64,000 nt of DNA from Siphonodentalium dalli (GCA_032622095.1 CP136061.1:249189582-249253581); one strand, 5' to 3'; counted from the stretch's first letter, positions 45,313-59,978 are shown. Translations and numbers: made by a program. Notes: generated by a model not told the origin, from the letters alone.

Positions 45313-45790
45313 CCACCATGGACTTTTTAACTCGAAATCGTTGGCCGGTCGTTTACCGTACACTGTCGACGCGATGCGAGTTATTTTAGGGAATTGCAGC
45401 AAGCTATAGCGATGGACAACACATTTCTGGTTTTTAGCGGATGTATCTTCGCGGATGTCTCATTGTTGCAGTATGTACCTTTTATGACCGCGTTAGTTGC
45501 ATTCGATGTTTAAGTATGAACGATGGCTGGGCCACTTGATTGTATTGCGGGAACACAATGCATATTATAACAGCTAACTGTGCTGATGTTGTATGTCTCA
45601 GTTGGAATGTAGAATAAAGGTCGTATTGCGAAGTATCGGGCGTGTATTTAATCCGATTAGTAATTTTTTGGTCCGCATTTAGAGGCTTTCTGGCGTGGTG
45701 AATGAGACACATGCAGTAAATAAGCCGTAGTTTTTGTAATAATTTGAAGGATTAGTTGTTTTAACGGAATTCTGAGATCGTTAAAACGGA
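45313..45790. other. unassigned right end of tandem unit
   Basis: No gene recognised. It ends at the 'attaatggatcg' junction with the next unit. Confidence 0.4.
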
Positions 45791-46235
45791 ATTAATGGAT
45801 CGTCCAAAGCCATGGGACGAATCCGGCCAGTTGCAGTCTGATTTCACACGCGTTGCAGGTGTCATTTGATGATTTTTTCTTGATAACATTTGCCACTAAT
45901 TTCTGCTGCTCTCTACACAAGGTCAAATCGGGTAAAACCTGACTGATTTCGACGGGTACTTTTGTCGGGTACTTTTGTCCGGGGAGTGATTTGGACGGGT
46001 CAAATCGTGACATCGACCTGACCTTGACCTTCAAAATGGTCAATTCAAGGTCAATTCGCGCAATTCGCCGAAAAGCAGAGGGAAAACAGCCCGGTATGTA
46101 TGTATCCATACGCCAACTACCAGAAGATACAGTATTATGTTGCTGGTGATACTTCGCATCATCTTATGTTCCTAAAATAATTTGGTATTAAGTTTTATTC
46201 TAAATGGGTTCTCACTTCCACTCGGTTATATTTAA

Positions 46236-46420
46236 CCCTTGGAGTGCCAGGGGCCGATCACATCGGCCCTAAACCTACAAAATAAGGCTGTTAAAAAATG
46301 TTAGGCCAATGCATTCTCTTATATATGCGAGGCGACCTATGGTCGACTCGCATATATAAGAGAATGCATTGTCACAGGGTATATGGGTTGATACAAACAT
46401 CGGACCTGGCACTCAAAGGG
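46236..46420. mobile_element. 185-bp TTAA MITE with nested palindrome (copy 2)
   Basis: As 36506-36731 but lacking 41 bp that include the A-run. TTAA at 46232-46235 and 46421-46424. End reads CACTCAAAGGG, a better match to the left end than in copy 1. Confidence 0.85.
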
Positions 46421-47485
46421 TTAATTTGGTATCGCCACCATGGATGAGCCATGTTTTACTCCCGAAGCTGAAGAAATCGTAATTCAGGGGCGTCAAATGG
46501 GATTATGCATATTAACATTTTATACTATAGTACCAGTTCGTGTGCTGTAATGAATTCGGTAATATTAGCCAGTGTGTGTTGTCATTGCCAACAAAATCAC
46601 CTAACCTTCGTGACCATGACACATACGCGTGCAAAGTCAACCCGTTCAGAAGTATCGTGTCAACGTCTGGCGTCTACTAAACGTGTGGCGAAGAATAATC
46701 CTATCTTCTGCTAAACGAATGACCAATCAGCGCTGTGCAGCAGAGATTTTCCGTAGCGGAATGATTTTAATTTTATTGAAGCCAATTGTGGCTTCTTGTA
46801 CTCGCATGTGTCCCGTAGCTAGTGGAGAGTGATATATTGGCCGTGTAACGGGAACAAAATCAGGAGTCCATAAGTTTTGATAACTTTATATTTGTATAAG
46901 TCTCTGCCGGGAAGCACTGTGTAAACAGGTTATGAAGAGGTGTTGCTGGTAGGTAAGTTCCGGGTGAAGTGCCGTTCTGTCTCTCAAGAACGGGTAGTTA
47001 TTTTCTAGTATCGGTGGTATCATGTGTCCATATAAGGTCTGAGGTATCATGATATACATGTTATCTATACGTTCACTATAGCGTATATCACACTATTGTT
47101 ACTGGAGTATTCTATTTTTTCTACCCATACCTGTGTTGTACAATGAATGCAACCAGTCATAGGCAATTAAGGTATGCTCTTATTAATTATGTGCATGTGT
47201 ACGCTCGTATGCATCAATTCATATGCCTCGCATGTTACACGGTGCTTACCACTACATGATTAACCATATCAATACAACAGCGGGGAATGGAAGATTATCC
47301 CAGATCCGGGAACACACCAAACTCTATCTATCATACTATCTTGTGTACTATCGGACACATGCCGTGGTTGGAACAGAACGGAAATTCAACATGCATGCAT
47401 CATTCGTCGTGGTACTGATATGTGGACGAGCACAAGGTGGCACATAAACAGCATAGAGTTGTCCTCCTTCATTAATGTTTAGGTT

Positions 47486-48257
47486 TTCTACACCAAATGT
47501 GTAGCCCTGCTACACAATCATTATAATCAATTTTGATCTTAAACATATTTGTGTAGTATATGTGTAGTTTCATATTCATACACAAATTGTGTAACAATTT
47601 TTACACATAAATGGGTAAATTTATACAGATTTATACACAACTGTGTGCATAAAATCAACGCATATCCCTCATACATTTTGTGTAGGTTCTTACACACAAA
47701 GTTCGTAGACAAGAAATGTAAGTTCAGTAGTCCGACCTGTGGGTATATTATTAAAGATAAATGCATATTTATATGTTAAAACTTTCATGGCGTATAGTGG
47801 TATGTAGTATTTTGTTCTGTACTGTGTGAGATTTTGTTTTATATTAACAATCCAGGGTCGTGGCGTAATTGCATAATATTAGTATTATTACAACAATCAT
47901 AACAAAAGTCTAAGGGCAGTAATCGCCATGAAAGTTATAACAAATAAATCCTTATATATTATTTATACTATACCCACAAATCGGAATTCTGAACTTACAA
48001 TCCTTGTCTACGATCTATGTAGATTGCATGCTGAAAAAAAAAAATTCTCAAACAATATGGCCGTCATGCAGCAGAAGTTATGAATCTGAAAGTACCACAA
48101 TGCGCATGCTCTACGATCTTACACAATTGTGTGTAACAGAATATACACAATATGTATAGAATGGCCCTTTGTCCATGTAGTTATATGTAAAACTATACAT
48201 TGATGTGTGTGTTAATCGTGTTTACACATTACATGTGTAATCGCTTCTACACATTAG
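47486..48257. mobile_element. foldback region rich in TGTGTA/TACACA (copy 2)
   Basis: Counterpart of 37796-38567 with a few substitutions. Confidence 0.65.
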
Positions 48258-48764
48258 TCATAAGAGTGTTCCCTGTATCATCTGTAAGGTTCATTTTGAC
48301 TTGGAAATTTGTGAATTGAGGATTCAGGGGTATATGGTGGAGACCTTCGTCCGTCCGTCCATCATAGTGCATATTTTGTCCACACTTTTTTCCAGAGTTA
48401 TGTCCCTCTGCCAGAGATATGACTCAGGGTTTGTTTTGTCCGCATTTTTTCCAGAGTAATGGTAATTTGCCAGAGCTATGAACCGGGGCTAAACTGAGAG
48501 AAATGTCCCACTATTACTTTATTTTCTCTATATATATATAGCCAATATTGAGCGTAGAGTCGGATGTATTGGCCCACTCTTGGCGTTGCCCTTCTTTGTC
48601 ATTGGGATTCGTGTTTTGAGGTATTGGAGCTGATAAAATTAGTCATTTATGATATCATTTAATGACAACAAATAAACACATGTCAATTATAGTGCTGATA
48701 AATACGTAGGAGTGTAACTCAGTGAATGGTCACCTTTCACATAATGAACTACTACACATGGTTT

Positions 48765-48856
48765 AAACCTACAGTGACGGTCCAACCAAACCTACAGTGA
48801 CGGTCCAACCAAACCTACAGTGACGGTCCAACCAAACCTACAGTGACGGTCCAACC
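48765..48856 (+). repeat. 23-bp minisatellite, four units (copy 2)
   Basis: Identical to 39075-39166, including unit number. Confidence 0.97.
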
Positions 48857-49876
48857 AAACCGGGTCTAAGTGGGCGTTTCGGTAGCTGGCTGATTAGAAG
48901 AGCATGCAATGGAACTACAATTACCAGGCGGTCCACAAGCAGGTCGGTAGAATGATTATTTGCCCGCCGTCAATTAGTGAGAAGATGCACACGCTTATAA
49001 CAACCCTCGTGTCATAATAAATAAATTGTGATATGATAGTACCAAGCCGCCACTCTCACATTATAGACACATCTCAATCAATCAGCCCCGCCAATTTAAA
49101 CACCCTTGCTGGACCGTCGAATGATATGGTTTAGTTGCCAAAAAAAAAAACGCAATACAAAAAATCGCAATATACAAAATAACTTATCCCCGCACACCAT
49201 TGTTTAGCTTGACAACATAGAGACACTATTACTGAAATGAAAGCTGGTCTGGCTGACCTGAGGTATCGGGTTTAAACCACTGATTTAGTTGTAAAACCTA
49301 AATGTTTGTGTAACCAAGTTAAAACCGAATATGAAGAAGTGTGTTTTCAAAATACATTAACGTATCTGGCCCTGCGTGTTTGTACACTGACATGATAACA
49401 TGTGTGTTAAAATCATCGAACAAACAAGATATCACGATGAAGAGTCAGATGAATTCATTTTATACCATAATTTGCTATGCTATTGTGTGTGTAACACCTA
49501 TTTTGTAATTTTCATATTTACACCCTACTGTGGGTAGGCCTATACATCATAGTTCATATATGTTGTTGTTATATCAATTAAATGTGAGGAGAATTGCCTA
49601 CATTTCAATAAAAAGTAACTCAATGGTGTTATATGCACTATGAAACAGATGACTGGGTTTATCAAGTGACTGATGGCTTGGATACAATCTGACGTCATGA
49701 CGTAAATGTGTGCATCACTACGCGTGACGCACGTTACTTATAGCGTCGTGTGTGTCTCTCTCGTTGATGATGCATTCTAAAAGTAAACAGCAGAGTAGTT
49801 TAATTCGCAAAACAAATCAAAACTAACAATTATGGCATAAATAAAATACATCCATAGCAGCCGATAGTACTAAATG

Positions 49877-49954
49877 TTCACCACTCGTGGTATTGTGGTT
49901 TTAACCACTCGCCAAAAGGCTTGTGGTTAAAACCACAATACCACCCGTGGTGAA
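49877..49954. repeat. 78-bp hairpin (copy 2)
   Basis: Identical to 40187-40264. Confidence 0.8.
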
Positions 49955-50000
49955 AATTTGGTGCTCTCGGCTAAAACGGTGTATTCTATAGATATCAGCG

Positions 50001-50180
50001 CTATCCCGCTGGAGGGGTGTATAGCCTAATCTGACTGTTAATCCAATCAATGTATGACGAAACGCGTGTGTAAACGTTCGGAAAATTGGGCGTGTTGCAT
50101 GCATAGCTCCCCCACGATGTGATTCCTGCCAGAACGTAAGATCCCCGTCTGAAGCACACCAATGGACTTCCGGAGTCGCC
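50001..50180 (-). CDS. terminal exon of S1 serine protease (copy 2)
   Basis: Same 59 codons, acceptor and stop as at 40311-40490, with GDSGSPL at its start. No His- or Asp-bearing exon was found between this exon and the next copy at 59691. It would be an orphan or alternative terminal exon. Confidence 0.85.
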   Translation of the reverse strand, partial: GDSGSPLVCFRRGSYVLAGITSWGSYACNTPNFPNVYTRVSSYIDWINSQIRLYTPPAG

Positions 50181-50288
50181 CTGAAACAGAGATAACAAAG
50201 AAACATCATATACGTACATCAGTACATGAGAGCTAATTTTATCAATACATATAGCTACTAGCAATTATTAATTAAAAGAGCTAAGATT

Positions 50289-50819
50289 AAAGGTGGATTA
50301 TCTCTTCCGCAACATGGTCTATATAGTTTCCTGGGTTTGAAATAATGAATACGAATCGAAGACCCCTGTCCTGAAACGCGTCTATCAATTATTATTGATT
50401 TTATTTGGAATTTTGTTCGTATAAAATAACTCTGTGCCGTTCAATGATGGTCCCTGATATTCACGGCCGTCGTTGTTAATTTTAGTTTTTTAGTTATTTT
50501 CAGTTATTTTAATCATTGACAATATGCTACACTGTAGGTCTTATTTACTTGATTCGCACTTAATATTACAATATATACACTCAATCGGAGACTTTTTGCG
50601 CCTCGCATTGATTCGGAGCACCGTACTGGAGGCCTCTATATAAAAGTTATATATATAGAACAAATAAGTGTCCCATTAATTGAATAAAATATTATCGAAA
50701 AAAAAAATCAATATTAATTGATAGAACCGTTTCCGGGCAGGGATTTCCTTTTCAAGCGTATTATTTCATACCCAGATAAACTATTTAAAATTTGTTATTT
50801 AAAGAGACAGTCCATCTTT
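50289..50819. mobile_element. 531-bp foldback element (copy 2)
   Basis: Identical to 40599-41129 where compared. Confidence 0.8.
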
Positions 50820-53409
50820 CATAATAAAGATAGCAAAGTTTATTAATAAAGCTAACAAAGTTTTTTAACAAAGATAGATCAGTTTATCAATAAAAATAAC
50901 TAATTTAATAATAAATATAGCTAAGTTTATCAATAAAGCTAACTAAGTTTATTAATACATATAGCTAAGTTGATCATCAAAGAAAGCTAAGTTTTTGTTT
51001 TTTACTAAAGAGAGTTAAGTGTATTAACAAAGATAGTTAAGTTTATTAATAAAGATAGCTACGTTTATTAATAGTGATAACTTTTATTTATTAATAAAGA
51101 TAGTTAATTTTATCAATACAGATGGTTAAGTTTATTAATAAAGATATCTAAGTTTAATATGATCGTATGTGACACGTAACGGGGCAACCACACGCGGTGC
51201 TTCGTCGGATCTAGTTATGCGAAATTTGACCAGATTTGACCTTGAATTTACCGTTTTGAATGTCAATGTCAGGTCGGGGTTACGAGTTAAGCCGTCCAAA
51301 ACACTGCCCGGACAAAAGTATCCCTAGCTATCGAATATCGTCGAAATCCGCCACTAATACCCGATTTGATCTTGAATCGACCATTTTGAAGATCAAGCAT
51401 CACACTTTGACCCGTCCAAAACACTTCCCGGACAAACGTACACTTAGGTATCAAGTTTCGTCGAAATCCGTCCGGAAGTTTTCCCGGCCATAGCTAACAG
51501 ACAAAAGTCACAAACTATACATTAGGTTTTAGCTGGGTACCTGTCTGACGGGCATGTGGGTGAGACGAAATTTGTTGGCATCCCCATCTACACCAACACC
51601 CCCAAAAAATGGTGGAAATCGGGCCAGTGGATACCCAGATACAGTTCAATGTCATTTAAAATATCAAGTTCACGCCGCACGGGCATCCGGGTGTGACGAA
51701 ATTGCTCAGCGCCTGAAACTACCCCCACATACCAAATTTGGTGAAAATCGGCTCAGCGGAGAACTTGAGTTCAAGGTCATTTGAAGGTCAAGGTCACGCC
51801 ACACGGGCAAACGGATATACCCATGTTAGTCCTTAGGTCAAACTACATACCCGTACCAAGTTTCATCAAAATCGGTTAGCCGTTTCCGATTCCATCGCGG
51901 AAACACACACACACATACATACACACACACCCACACGCACAGACCACAAACTTTCTTCAAATATATAATAGATTCTTTATGGAGGTCAAGTTTAAATTGA
52001 TATCGTACTCCCATGTTTCTGTTCGTCAGATACAGACTCGAGTATGTAGGAGCCTCGATACCGGTATATTTCTAAAGGATAGCTATAAAAGGCCTCTGAA
52101 TATTGACATTAGCGCGTACATCGCAACACATATCTAGCAAAATGGCCCTTTAAGTGAGATGTCTTTCAACAGAGGTCAAGGTCATTTTATGGTCAAGGTC
52201 AAGGTCATATAAGCCCCCCACATCAACTTGACAACAAATTTGGTTGAGGCTTAATTCCATCTTCACCAACGAAGGCGACCCATGTTATGATGGACATATC
52301 ATTTGACTTCCTCGCTGCCACCACTGCTCACAAATGATTTCAAATAATAAGCCGCGTTCCGATGTTGAGTGTGAATACCTGGCAGCCAGCCAATACTATT
52401 CGCGCGACATACAACCGTGAAAAAATCCCCCTTGTTAGGGTAGATTGGTTCAATCATTTATCTCGAAGGAATTGATAAGCCGCTGATATGTCTGTGAGGC
52501 CAAATCGTTGCGAGACGGGAACTTATTGAATGTGTTGTCCGCCTATTAGGGGGATTTTTCGCTGAGCAATTTGTCCGGAGGAAAATTACACGCAGCTAAG
52601 GCGTGATCGTTATTACAAAACACCATAAGTAAACATCGGCGCAACACACGATGTCGTGCTATACATTGTTGGAAAGGGTACATCCTTGGCTATTCAACTG
52701 TGGTAATTTGATTCTGAAGCAGGCACGTTTGCTTGTGCTATTTTCGCATATATCTTTTGCGAAAACGGTTATAAATGCAACCAAGTCTAGTATACTGATG
52801 TGAAATCAGTGTTTCCTGCGGAGACCAATTTTTTCTGGATTCTAGCCCACAACACCAAATGACGCAAATGACGTCATGGGCCATGTCATGACGTCTTCGC
52901 TGATTTTATTCAGCTAACCAACGAAATTGGTCAAACGAAACTAATATATAGGCCAAAATCACGTAGGAATTGTTCAGAAAAACTAAAGTTGTTAATTTTA
53001 TAACCATCCCGTTGGTCCACTTCCGATTCTGTGTCACCGTTTCTTTTTGGGATATTATTGTTCCCATGATTCTATGCGAAAGCGAAGCGGAAGTCACGTG
53101 ATTTTTAACCCATTTTTCTTGTCCGGATTTTCATCGCGTCGAAATGCTGTTTCATGGTATTGTAAAAATTAATGACGTCATTCACGCCTAAACATGAAAA
53201 GCAACAACGCGCCTGCGGCGCGTTGTGGTTGCTATTATCAAAGATAGCTAAGTGTTTTTAATAAAGAGAGTTAAGTTTATTCATAATGATAATTAAGTAT
53301 ATAAATAGAGATAGTTAAGTCCATTAATACAGATGGTTAAGTTTATTGATAAAGATATTTATTAATACAGATAGTTAAGTTTTTAAATAAAGATAGCCAA
53401 GTGTTTTAA

Positions 53410-54001
53410 AGGGGTACTGTACGCCATTTTCAATAAATTCCCGGTGATAACAACGATCTATTATCGATACTATATAGAAATATAAGTAATTTGAGTCGAA
53501 GATGTATTCTGTAAACGCTCAGGTTAATAGGCTATCTTAAAATTTAATAATTTAAAAGTTAATAATTTAATATAAATTGATTTTATGGCTCCAGCCATAA
53601 AATGGCGTCTCTTAAAATTCGAATTTCCGTGTACAAAACGTAATCAAATTATAATTGAGGGATACCGGATTAGGAAAACAATTGCACACACGATCGTTTG
53701 AAACATTATGCTTATACGGGGAGAAAACCCAAGCCATTCATTGACTAGTGACGGTACACTAACTTAAATGAGTATATGGGACTACTAACCATATAATATA
53801 ATGTTTATTTGATTCATTTGGTTGAAAACTTTACAAAAATTACTCGACAACGACAATTTGTATTTTTGCATTCCGGTAAATTTGCCATCCGTAACAATAC
53901 TTCGTACTCAACAAACTTTCAAAAAATTGAAAAGTTGTTACATTATTCTCCGACTCGGGGATTATAGAAACCAACAACAACATCTTGGGTACAGTACCCC
54001 T
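53410..54001. mobile_element. 592-bp TTAA MITE (copy 2)
   Basis: Counterpart of 43720-44311, flanked by TTAA within the minisatellite. Confidence 0.9.
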
Positions 54002-54921
54002 TTAACACAGATAGTTAAGTTTATTCATAATGATAATTAAGTTTATAAATACAGATAGTTAAGTTTATTATTACAGTAGCTAAATTCATTAATAAAGATA
54101 GCAACGTTTACTAATACAGATAGTTAAGTGTATTAATGAAAATAGCTAAGTTTATTAATATAGATACTTAACTTTATTAATAAAGATAGTTAAGTTTATT
54201 AATAAAGATAGCTACGGTAATAATACAATTAGATTAGTTAATTATTGAAGAGCTAAGTTGATTTAACAAAGTTTAAAATTAGTTGATTAAAGCAAGATTG
54301 ACTAATCAAGATAGATGTGTTGATTCAAGATAATCAATTGATTAATCCAAATAACTGAGATGATCTGATTAATCACGTTAGAATGGCTAACCAAGTTGGT
54401 TAATCCTCAGACATACGTTCTACCAAATTTCCCGGTATATAAAAATTGATTTTCTCTAAATCTATCAGAAATTTCTTTTTGTGCAAGCGATTATTGTGAC
54501 ACAATATTTAAGATATTGTTGATCAATGAAAAATTGAGCTGAGATTATTTCTGGGTTATGGGTTCATAACTAAGTTGCGCGCGTCAGACATAAGGAGTCA
54601 GAGCGGTGTGTATGCTTATCTAATCCAATGGTAGGCGTAGGTGTGCATGAAAATGAAATTATGTAAATAGATGCTGCGTGTGTTGTGTTATCATTCTACT
54701 TCTTATTCGTATAGATATGACATATTTATACTTTTTGTGTGGTCATGTTTTCTATTTGTATATATGTTAAATGTTCGTGATTGTATTCGACATCTCTTCA
54801 TTATATGGAGGAAAAATAAAGATATATATATATATAACAACACTGGCATAATTCCAGTTGATTGCTCCCTGCTTGAGTGGACCACACTGCATATCAAAAT
54901 CTGTTTTCATTCGGCTGGAGA

Positions 54922-55002
54922 GGTTTCGGTGGCTCAGTCGGTTAGGGATACAGCTCCAAGCCGTCTCCAACGCTGGCGATGAGGGTTCAAATCCAGATGT
55001 TT
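54922..55002 (+). repeat. tRNA-derived SINE head (copy 2)
   Basis: A box 54930-54941 and B box 54984-54994, identical to copy 1. Confidence 0.65.
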
Positions 55003-55925
55003 CCACCATGGACTTTTTAACTCGAAATCGTTGGCCGGTCGTTTACCGTACACTGTCGACGCGATGCGAGTTATTTTAGGGAATTGCAGCAAGCTATAGC
55101 GATGGACAACACATTTCTGGTTTTTAGCGGATGTATCTTCGCGGATGTCTCATTGTTGCAGTATGTACCTTTTATGACCGCGTTAGTTGCATTCGATGTT
55201 TAAGTATGAACGATGGCTGGGCCACTTGATTGTATTGCGGGAACACAATGCATATTATAACAGCTAACTGTGCTGATGTTGTATGTCTCAGTTGGAATGT
55301 AGAATAAAGGTCGTATTGCGAAGTATCGGGCGTGTATTTAATCCGATTAGTAATTTTTTGGTCCGCATTTAGAGGCTTTCTGGCGTGGTGAATGAGACAC
55401 ATGCAGTAAATAAGCCGTAGTTTTTGTAATAATTTGAAGGATTAGTTGTTTTAACGGAATTCTGAGATCGTTAAAACGGAATTAATGGATCGTCCAAAGC
55501 CATGGGACGAATCCGGCCAGTTGCAGTCTGATTTCACACGCGTTGCAGGTGTCATTTGATGATTTTTTCTTGATAACATTTGCCACTAATTTCTGCTGCT
55601 CTCTACACAAGGTCAAATCGGGTAAAACCTGACTGATTTCGACGGGTACTTTTGTCGGGTACTTTTGTCCGGGGAGTGATTTGGACGGGTCAAATCGTGA
55701 CATCGACCTGACCTTGACCTTCAAAATGGTCAATTCAAGGTCAATTCGCGCAATTCGCCGAAAAGCAGAGGGAAAACAGCCCGGTATGTATGTATCCATA
55801 CGCCAACTACCAGAAGATACAGTATTATGTTGCTGGTGATACTTCGCATCATCTTATGTTCCTAAAATAATTTGGTATTAAGTTTTATTCTAAATGGGTT
55901 CTCACTTCCACTCGGTTATATTTAA

Positions 55926-56110
55926 CCCTTGGAGTGCCAGGGGCCGATCACATCGGCCCTAAACCTACAAAATAAGGCTGTTAAAAAATGTTAGGCCAAT
56001 GCATTCTCTTATATATGCGAGGCGACCTATGGTCGACTCGCATATATAAGAGAATGCATTGTCACAGGGTATATGGGTTGATACAAACATCGGACCTGGC
56101 ACTCAAAGGG
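55926..56110. mobile_element. 185-bp TTAA MITE with nested palindrome (copy 3)
   Basis: Same as 46236-46420. Confidence 0.85.
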
Positions 56111-57175
56111 TTAATTTGGTATCGCCACCATGGATGAGCCATGTTTTACTCCCGAAGCTGAAGAAATCGTAATTCAGGGGCGTCAAATGGGATTATGCAT
56201 ATTAACATTTTATACTATAGTACCAGTTCGTGTGCTGTAATGAATTCGGTAATATTAGCCAGTGTGTGTTGTCATTGCCAACAAAATCACCTAACCTTCG
56301 TGACCATGACACATACGCGTGCAAAGTCAACCCGTTCAGAAGTATCGTGTCAACGTCTGGCGTCTACTAAACGTGTGGCGAAGAATAATCCTATCTTCTG
56401 CTAAACGAATGACCAATCAGCGCTGTGCAGCAGAGATTTTCCGTAGCGGAATGATTTTAATTTTATTGAAGCCAATTGTGGCTTCTTGTACTCGCATGTG
56501 TCCCGTAGCTAGTGGAGAGTGATATATTGGCCGTGTAACGGGAACAAAATCAGGAGTCCATAAGTTTTGATAACTTTATATTTGTATAAGTCTCTGCCGG
56601 GAAGCACTGTGTAAACAGGTTATGAAGAGGTGTTGCTGGTAGGTAAGTTCCGGGTGAAGTGCCGTTCTGTCTCTCAAGAACGGGTAGTTATTTTCTAGTA
56701 TCGGTGGTATCATGTGTCCATATAAGGTCTGAGGTATCATGATATACATGTTATCTATACGTTCACTATAGCGTATATCACACTATTGTTACTGGAGTAT
56801 TCTATTTTTTCTACCCATACCTGTGTTGTACAATGAATGCAACCAGTCATAGGCAATTAAGGTATGCTCTTATTAATTATGTGCATGTGTACGCTCGTAT
56901 GCATCAATTCATATGCCTCGCATGTTACACGGTGCTTACCACTACATGATTAACCATATCAATACAACAGCGGGGAATGGAAGATTATCCCAGATCCGGG
57001 AACACACCAAACTCTATCTATCATACTATCTTGTGTACTATCGGACACATGCCGTGGTTGGAACAGAACGGAAATTCAACATGCATGCATCATTCGTCGT
57101 GGTACTGATATGTGGACGAGCACAAGGTGGCACATAAACAGCATAGAGTTGTCCTCCTTCATTAATGTTTAGGTT

Positions 57176-57947
57176 TTCTACACCAAATGTGTAGCCCTGC
57201 TACACAATCATTATAATCAATTTTGATCTTAAACATATTTGTGTAGTATATGTGTAGTTTCATATTCATACACAAATTGTGTAACAATTTTTACACATAA
57301 ATGGGTAAATTTATACAGATTTATACACAACTGTGTGCATAAAATCAACGCATATCCCTCATACATTTTGTGTAGGTTCTTACACACAAAGTTCGTAGAC
57401 AAGAAATGTAAGTTCAGTAGTCCGACCTGTGGGTATATTATTAAAGATAAATGCATATTTATATGTTAAAACTTTCATGGCGTATAGTGGTATGTAGTAT
57501 TTTGTTCTGTACTGTGTGAGATTTTGTTTTATATTAACAATCCAGGGTCGTGGCGTAATTGCATAATATTAGTATTATTACAACAATCATAACAAAAGTC
57601 TAAGGGCAGTAATCGCCATGAAAGTTATAACAAATAAATCCTTATATATTATTTATACTATACCCACAAATCGGAATTCTGAACTTACAATCCTTGTCTA
57701 CGATCTATGTAGATTGCATGCTGAAAAAAAAAAATTCTCAAACAATATGGCCGTCATGCAGCAGAAGTTATGAATCTGAAAGTACCACAATGCGCATGCT
57801 CTACGATCTTACACAATTGTGTGTAACAGAATATACACAATATGTATAGAATGGCCCTTTGTCCATGTAGTTATATGTAAAACTATACATTGATGTGTGT
57901 GTTAATCGTGTTTACACATTACATGTGTAATCGCTTCTACACATTAG
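57176..57947. mobile_element. foldback region rich in TGTGTA/TACACA (copy 3)
   Basis: Same as 47486-48257. Confidence 0.65.
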
Positions 57948-58454
57948 TCATAAGAGTGTTCCCTGTATCATCTGTAAGGTTCATTTTGACTTGGAAATTT
58001 GTGAATTGAGGATTCAGGGGTATATGGTGGAGACCTTCGTCCGTCCGTCCATCATAGTGCATATTTTGTCCACACTTTTTTCCAGAGTTATGTCCCTCTG
58101 CCAGAGATATGACTCAGGGTTTGTTTTGTCCGCATTTTTTCCAGAGTAATGGTAATTTGCCAGAGCTATGAACCGGGGCTAAACTGAGAGAAATGTCCCA
58201 CTATTACTTTATTTTCTCTATATATATATAGCCAATATTGAGCGTAGAGTCGGATGTATTGGCCCACTCTTGGCGTTGCCCTTCTTTGTCATTGGGATTC
58301 GTGTTTTGAGGTATTGGAGCTGATAAAATTAGTCATTTATGATATCATTTAATGACAACAAATAAACACATGTCAATTATAGTGCTGATAAATACGTAGG
58401 AGTGTAACTCAGTGAATGGTCACCTTTCACATAATGAACTACTACACATGGTTT

Positions 58455-58546
58455 AAACCTACAGTGACGGTCCAACCAAACCTACAGTGACGGTCCAACC
58501 AAACCTACAGTGACGGTCCAACCAAACCTACAGTGACGGTCCAACC
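58455..58546 (+). repeat. 23-bp minisatellite, four units (copy 3)
   Basis: Same as 48765-48856. Confidence 0.97.
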
Positions 58547-59566
58547 AAACCGGGTCTAAGTGGGCGTTTCGGTAGCTGGCTGATTAGAAGAGCATGCAAT
58601 GGAACTACAATTACCAGGCGGTCCACAAGCAGGTCGGTAGAATGATTATTTGCCCGCCGTCAATTAGTGAGAAGATGCACACGCTTATAACAACCCTCGT
58701 GTCATAATAAATAAATTGTGATATGATAGTACCAAGCCGCCACTCTCACATTATAGACACATCTCAATCAATCAGCCCCGCCAATTTAAACACCCTTGCT
58801 GGACCGTCGAATGATATGGTTTAGTTGCCAAAAAAAAAAACGCAATACAAAAAATCGCAATATACAAAATAACTTATCCCCGCACACCATTGTTTAGCTT
58901 GACAACATAGAGACACTATTACTGAAATGAAAGCTGGTCTGGCTGACCTGAGGTATCGGGTTTAAACCACTGATTTAGTTGTAAAACCTAAATGTTTGTG
59001 TAACCAAGTTAAAACCGAATATGAAGAAGTGTGTTTTCAAAATACATTAACGTATCTGGCCCTGCGTGTTTGTACACTGACATGATAACATGTGTGTTAA
59101 AATCATCGAACAAACAAGATATCACGATGAAGAGTCAGATGAATTCATTTTATACCATAATTTGCTATGCTATTGTGTGTGTAACACCTATTTTGTAATT
59201 TTCATATTTACACCCTACTGTGGGTAGGCCTATACATCATAGTTCATATATGTTGTTGTTATATCAATTAAATGTGAGGAGAATTGCCTACATTTCAATA
59301 AAAAGTAACTCAATGGTGTTATATGCACTATGAAACAGATGACTGGGTTTATCAAGTGACTGATGGCTTGGATACAATCTGACGTCATGACGTAAATGTG
59401 TGCATCACTACGCGTGACGCACGTTACTTATAGCGTCGTGTGTGTCTCTCTCGTTGATGATGCATTCTAAAAGTAAACAGCAGAGTAGTTTAATTCGCAA
59501 AACAAATCAAAACTAACAATTATGGCATAAATAAAATACATCCATAGCAGCCGATAGTACTAAATG

Positions 59567-59644
59567 TTCACCACTCGTGGTATTGTGGTTTTAACCACTC
59601 GCCAAAAGGCTTGTGGTTAAAACCACAATACCACCCGTGGTGAA
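59567..59644. repeat. 78-bp hairpin (copy 3)
   Basis: Same as 49877-49954. Confidence 0.8.
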
Positions 59645-59690
59645 AATTTGGTGCTCTCGGCTAAAACGGTGTATTCTATAGATATCAGCG

Positions 59691-59870
59691 CTATCCCGCT
59701 GGAGGGGTGTATAGCCTAATCTGACTGTTAATCCAATCAATGTATGACGAAACGCGTGTGTAAACGTTCGGAAAATTGGGCGTGTTGCATGCATAGCTCC
59801 CCCACGATGTGATTCCTGCCAGAACGTAAGATCCCCGTCTGAAGCACACCAATGGACTTCCGGAGTCGCC
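59691..59870 (-). CDS. terminal exon of S1 serine protease (copy 3)
   Basis: Same 59 codons as the other two copies. Being nearest to sequence beyond the right edge, this copy is the one most likely to be spliced to upstream catalytic exons, if those lie past position 64000. Confidence 0.85.
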   Translation of the reverse strand, partial: GDSGSPLVCFRRGSYVLAGITSWGSYACNTPNFPNVYTRVSSYIDWINSQIRLYTPPAG

Positions 59871-59978
59871 CTGAAACAGAGATAACAAAGAAACATCATA
59901 TACGTACATCAGTACATGAGAGCTAATTTTATCAATACATATAGCTACTAGCAATTATTAATTAAAAGAGCTAAGATT

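Larger units (their letters stand above)
36041..45790 (+). repeat. 9.69-kb tandem unit, copy 1
   Basis: Begins 'attaatggatcg', as do copy 2 (45791) and copy 3 (55481). Compared with the others it has a 34-bp local duplication (36047-36080/36081-36114), about 41 extra bp with a poly-A run near 36570-36610, and scattered substitutions up to about 38345. Beyond that I found no differences. Length 9,750 bp. Confidence 0.95.
45791..55480 (+). repeat. 9,690-bp tandem unit, copy 2
   Basis: Complete unit. Internal features sit 9,690 bp to the right of those in copy 1 (9,689 before a T-run length change at about 47112). Blocks of AT minisatellite lie at 50820-51163, 53235-53405 and 54006-54390, and the composite insertion at 51183-53233. 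Confidence 0.96.
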
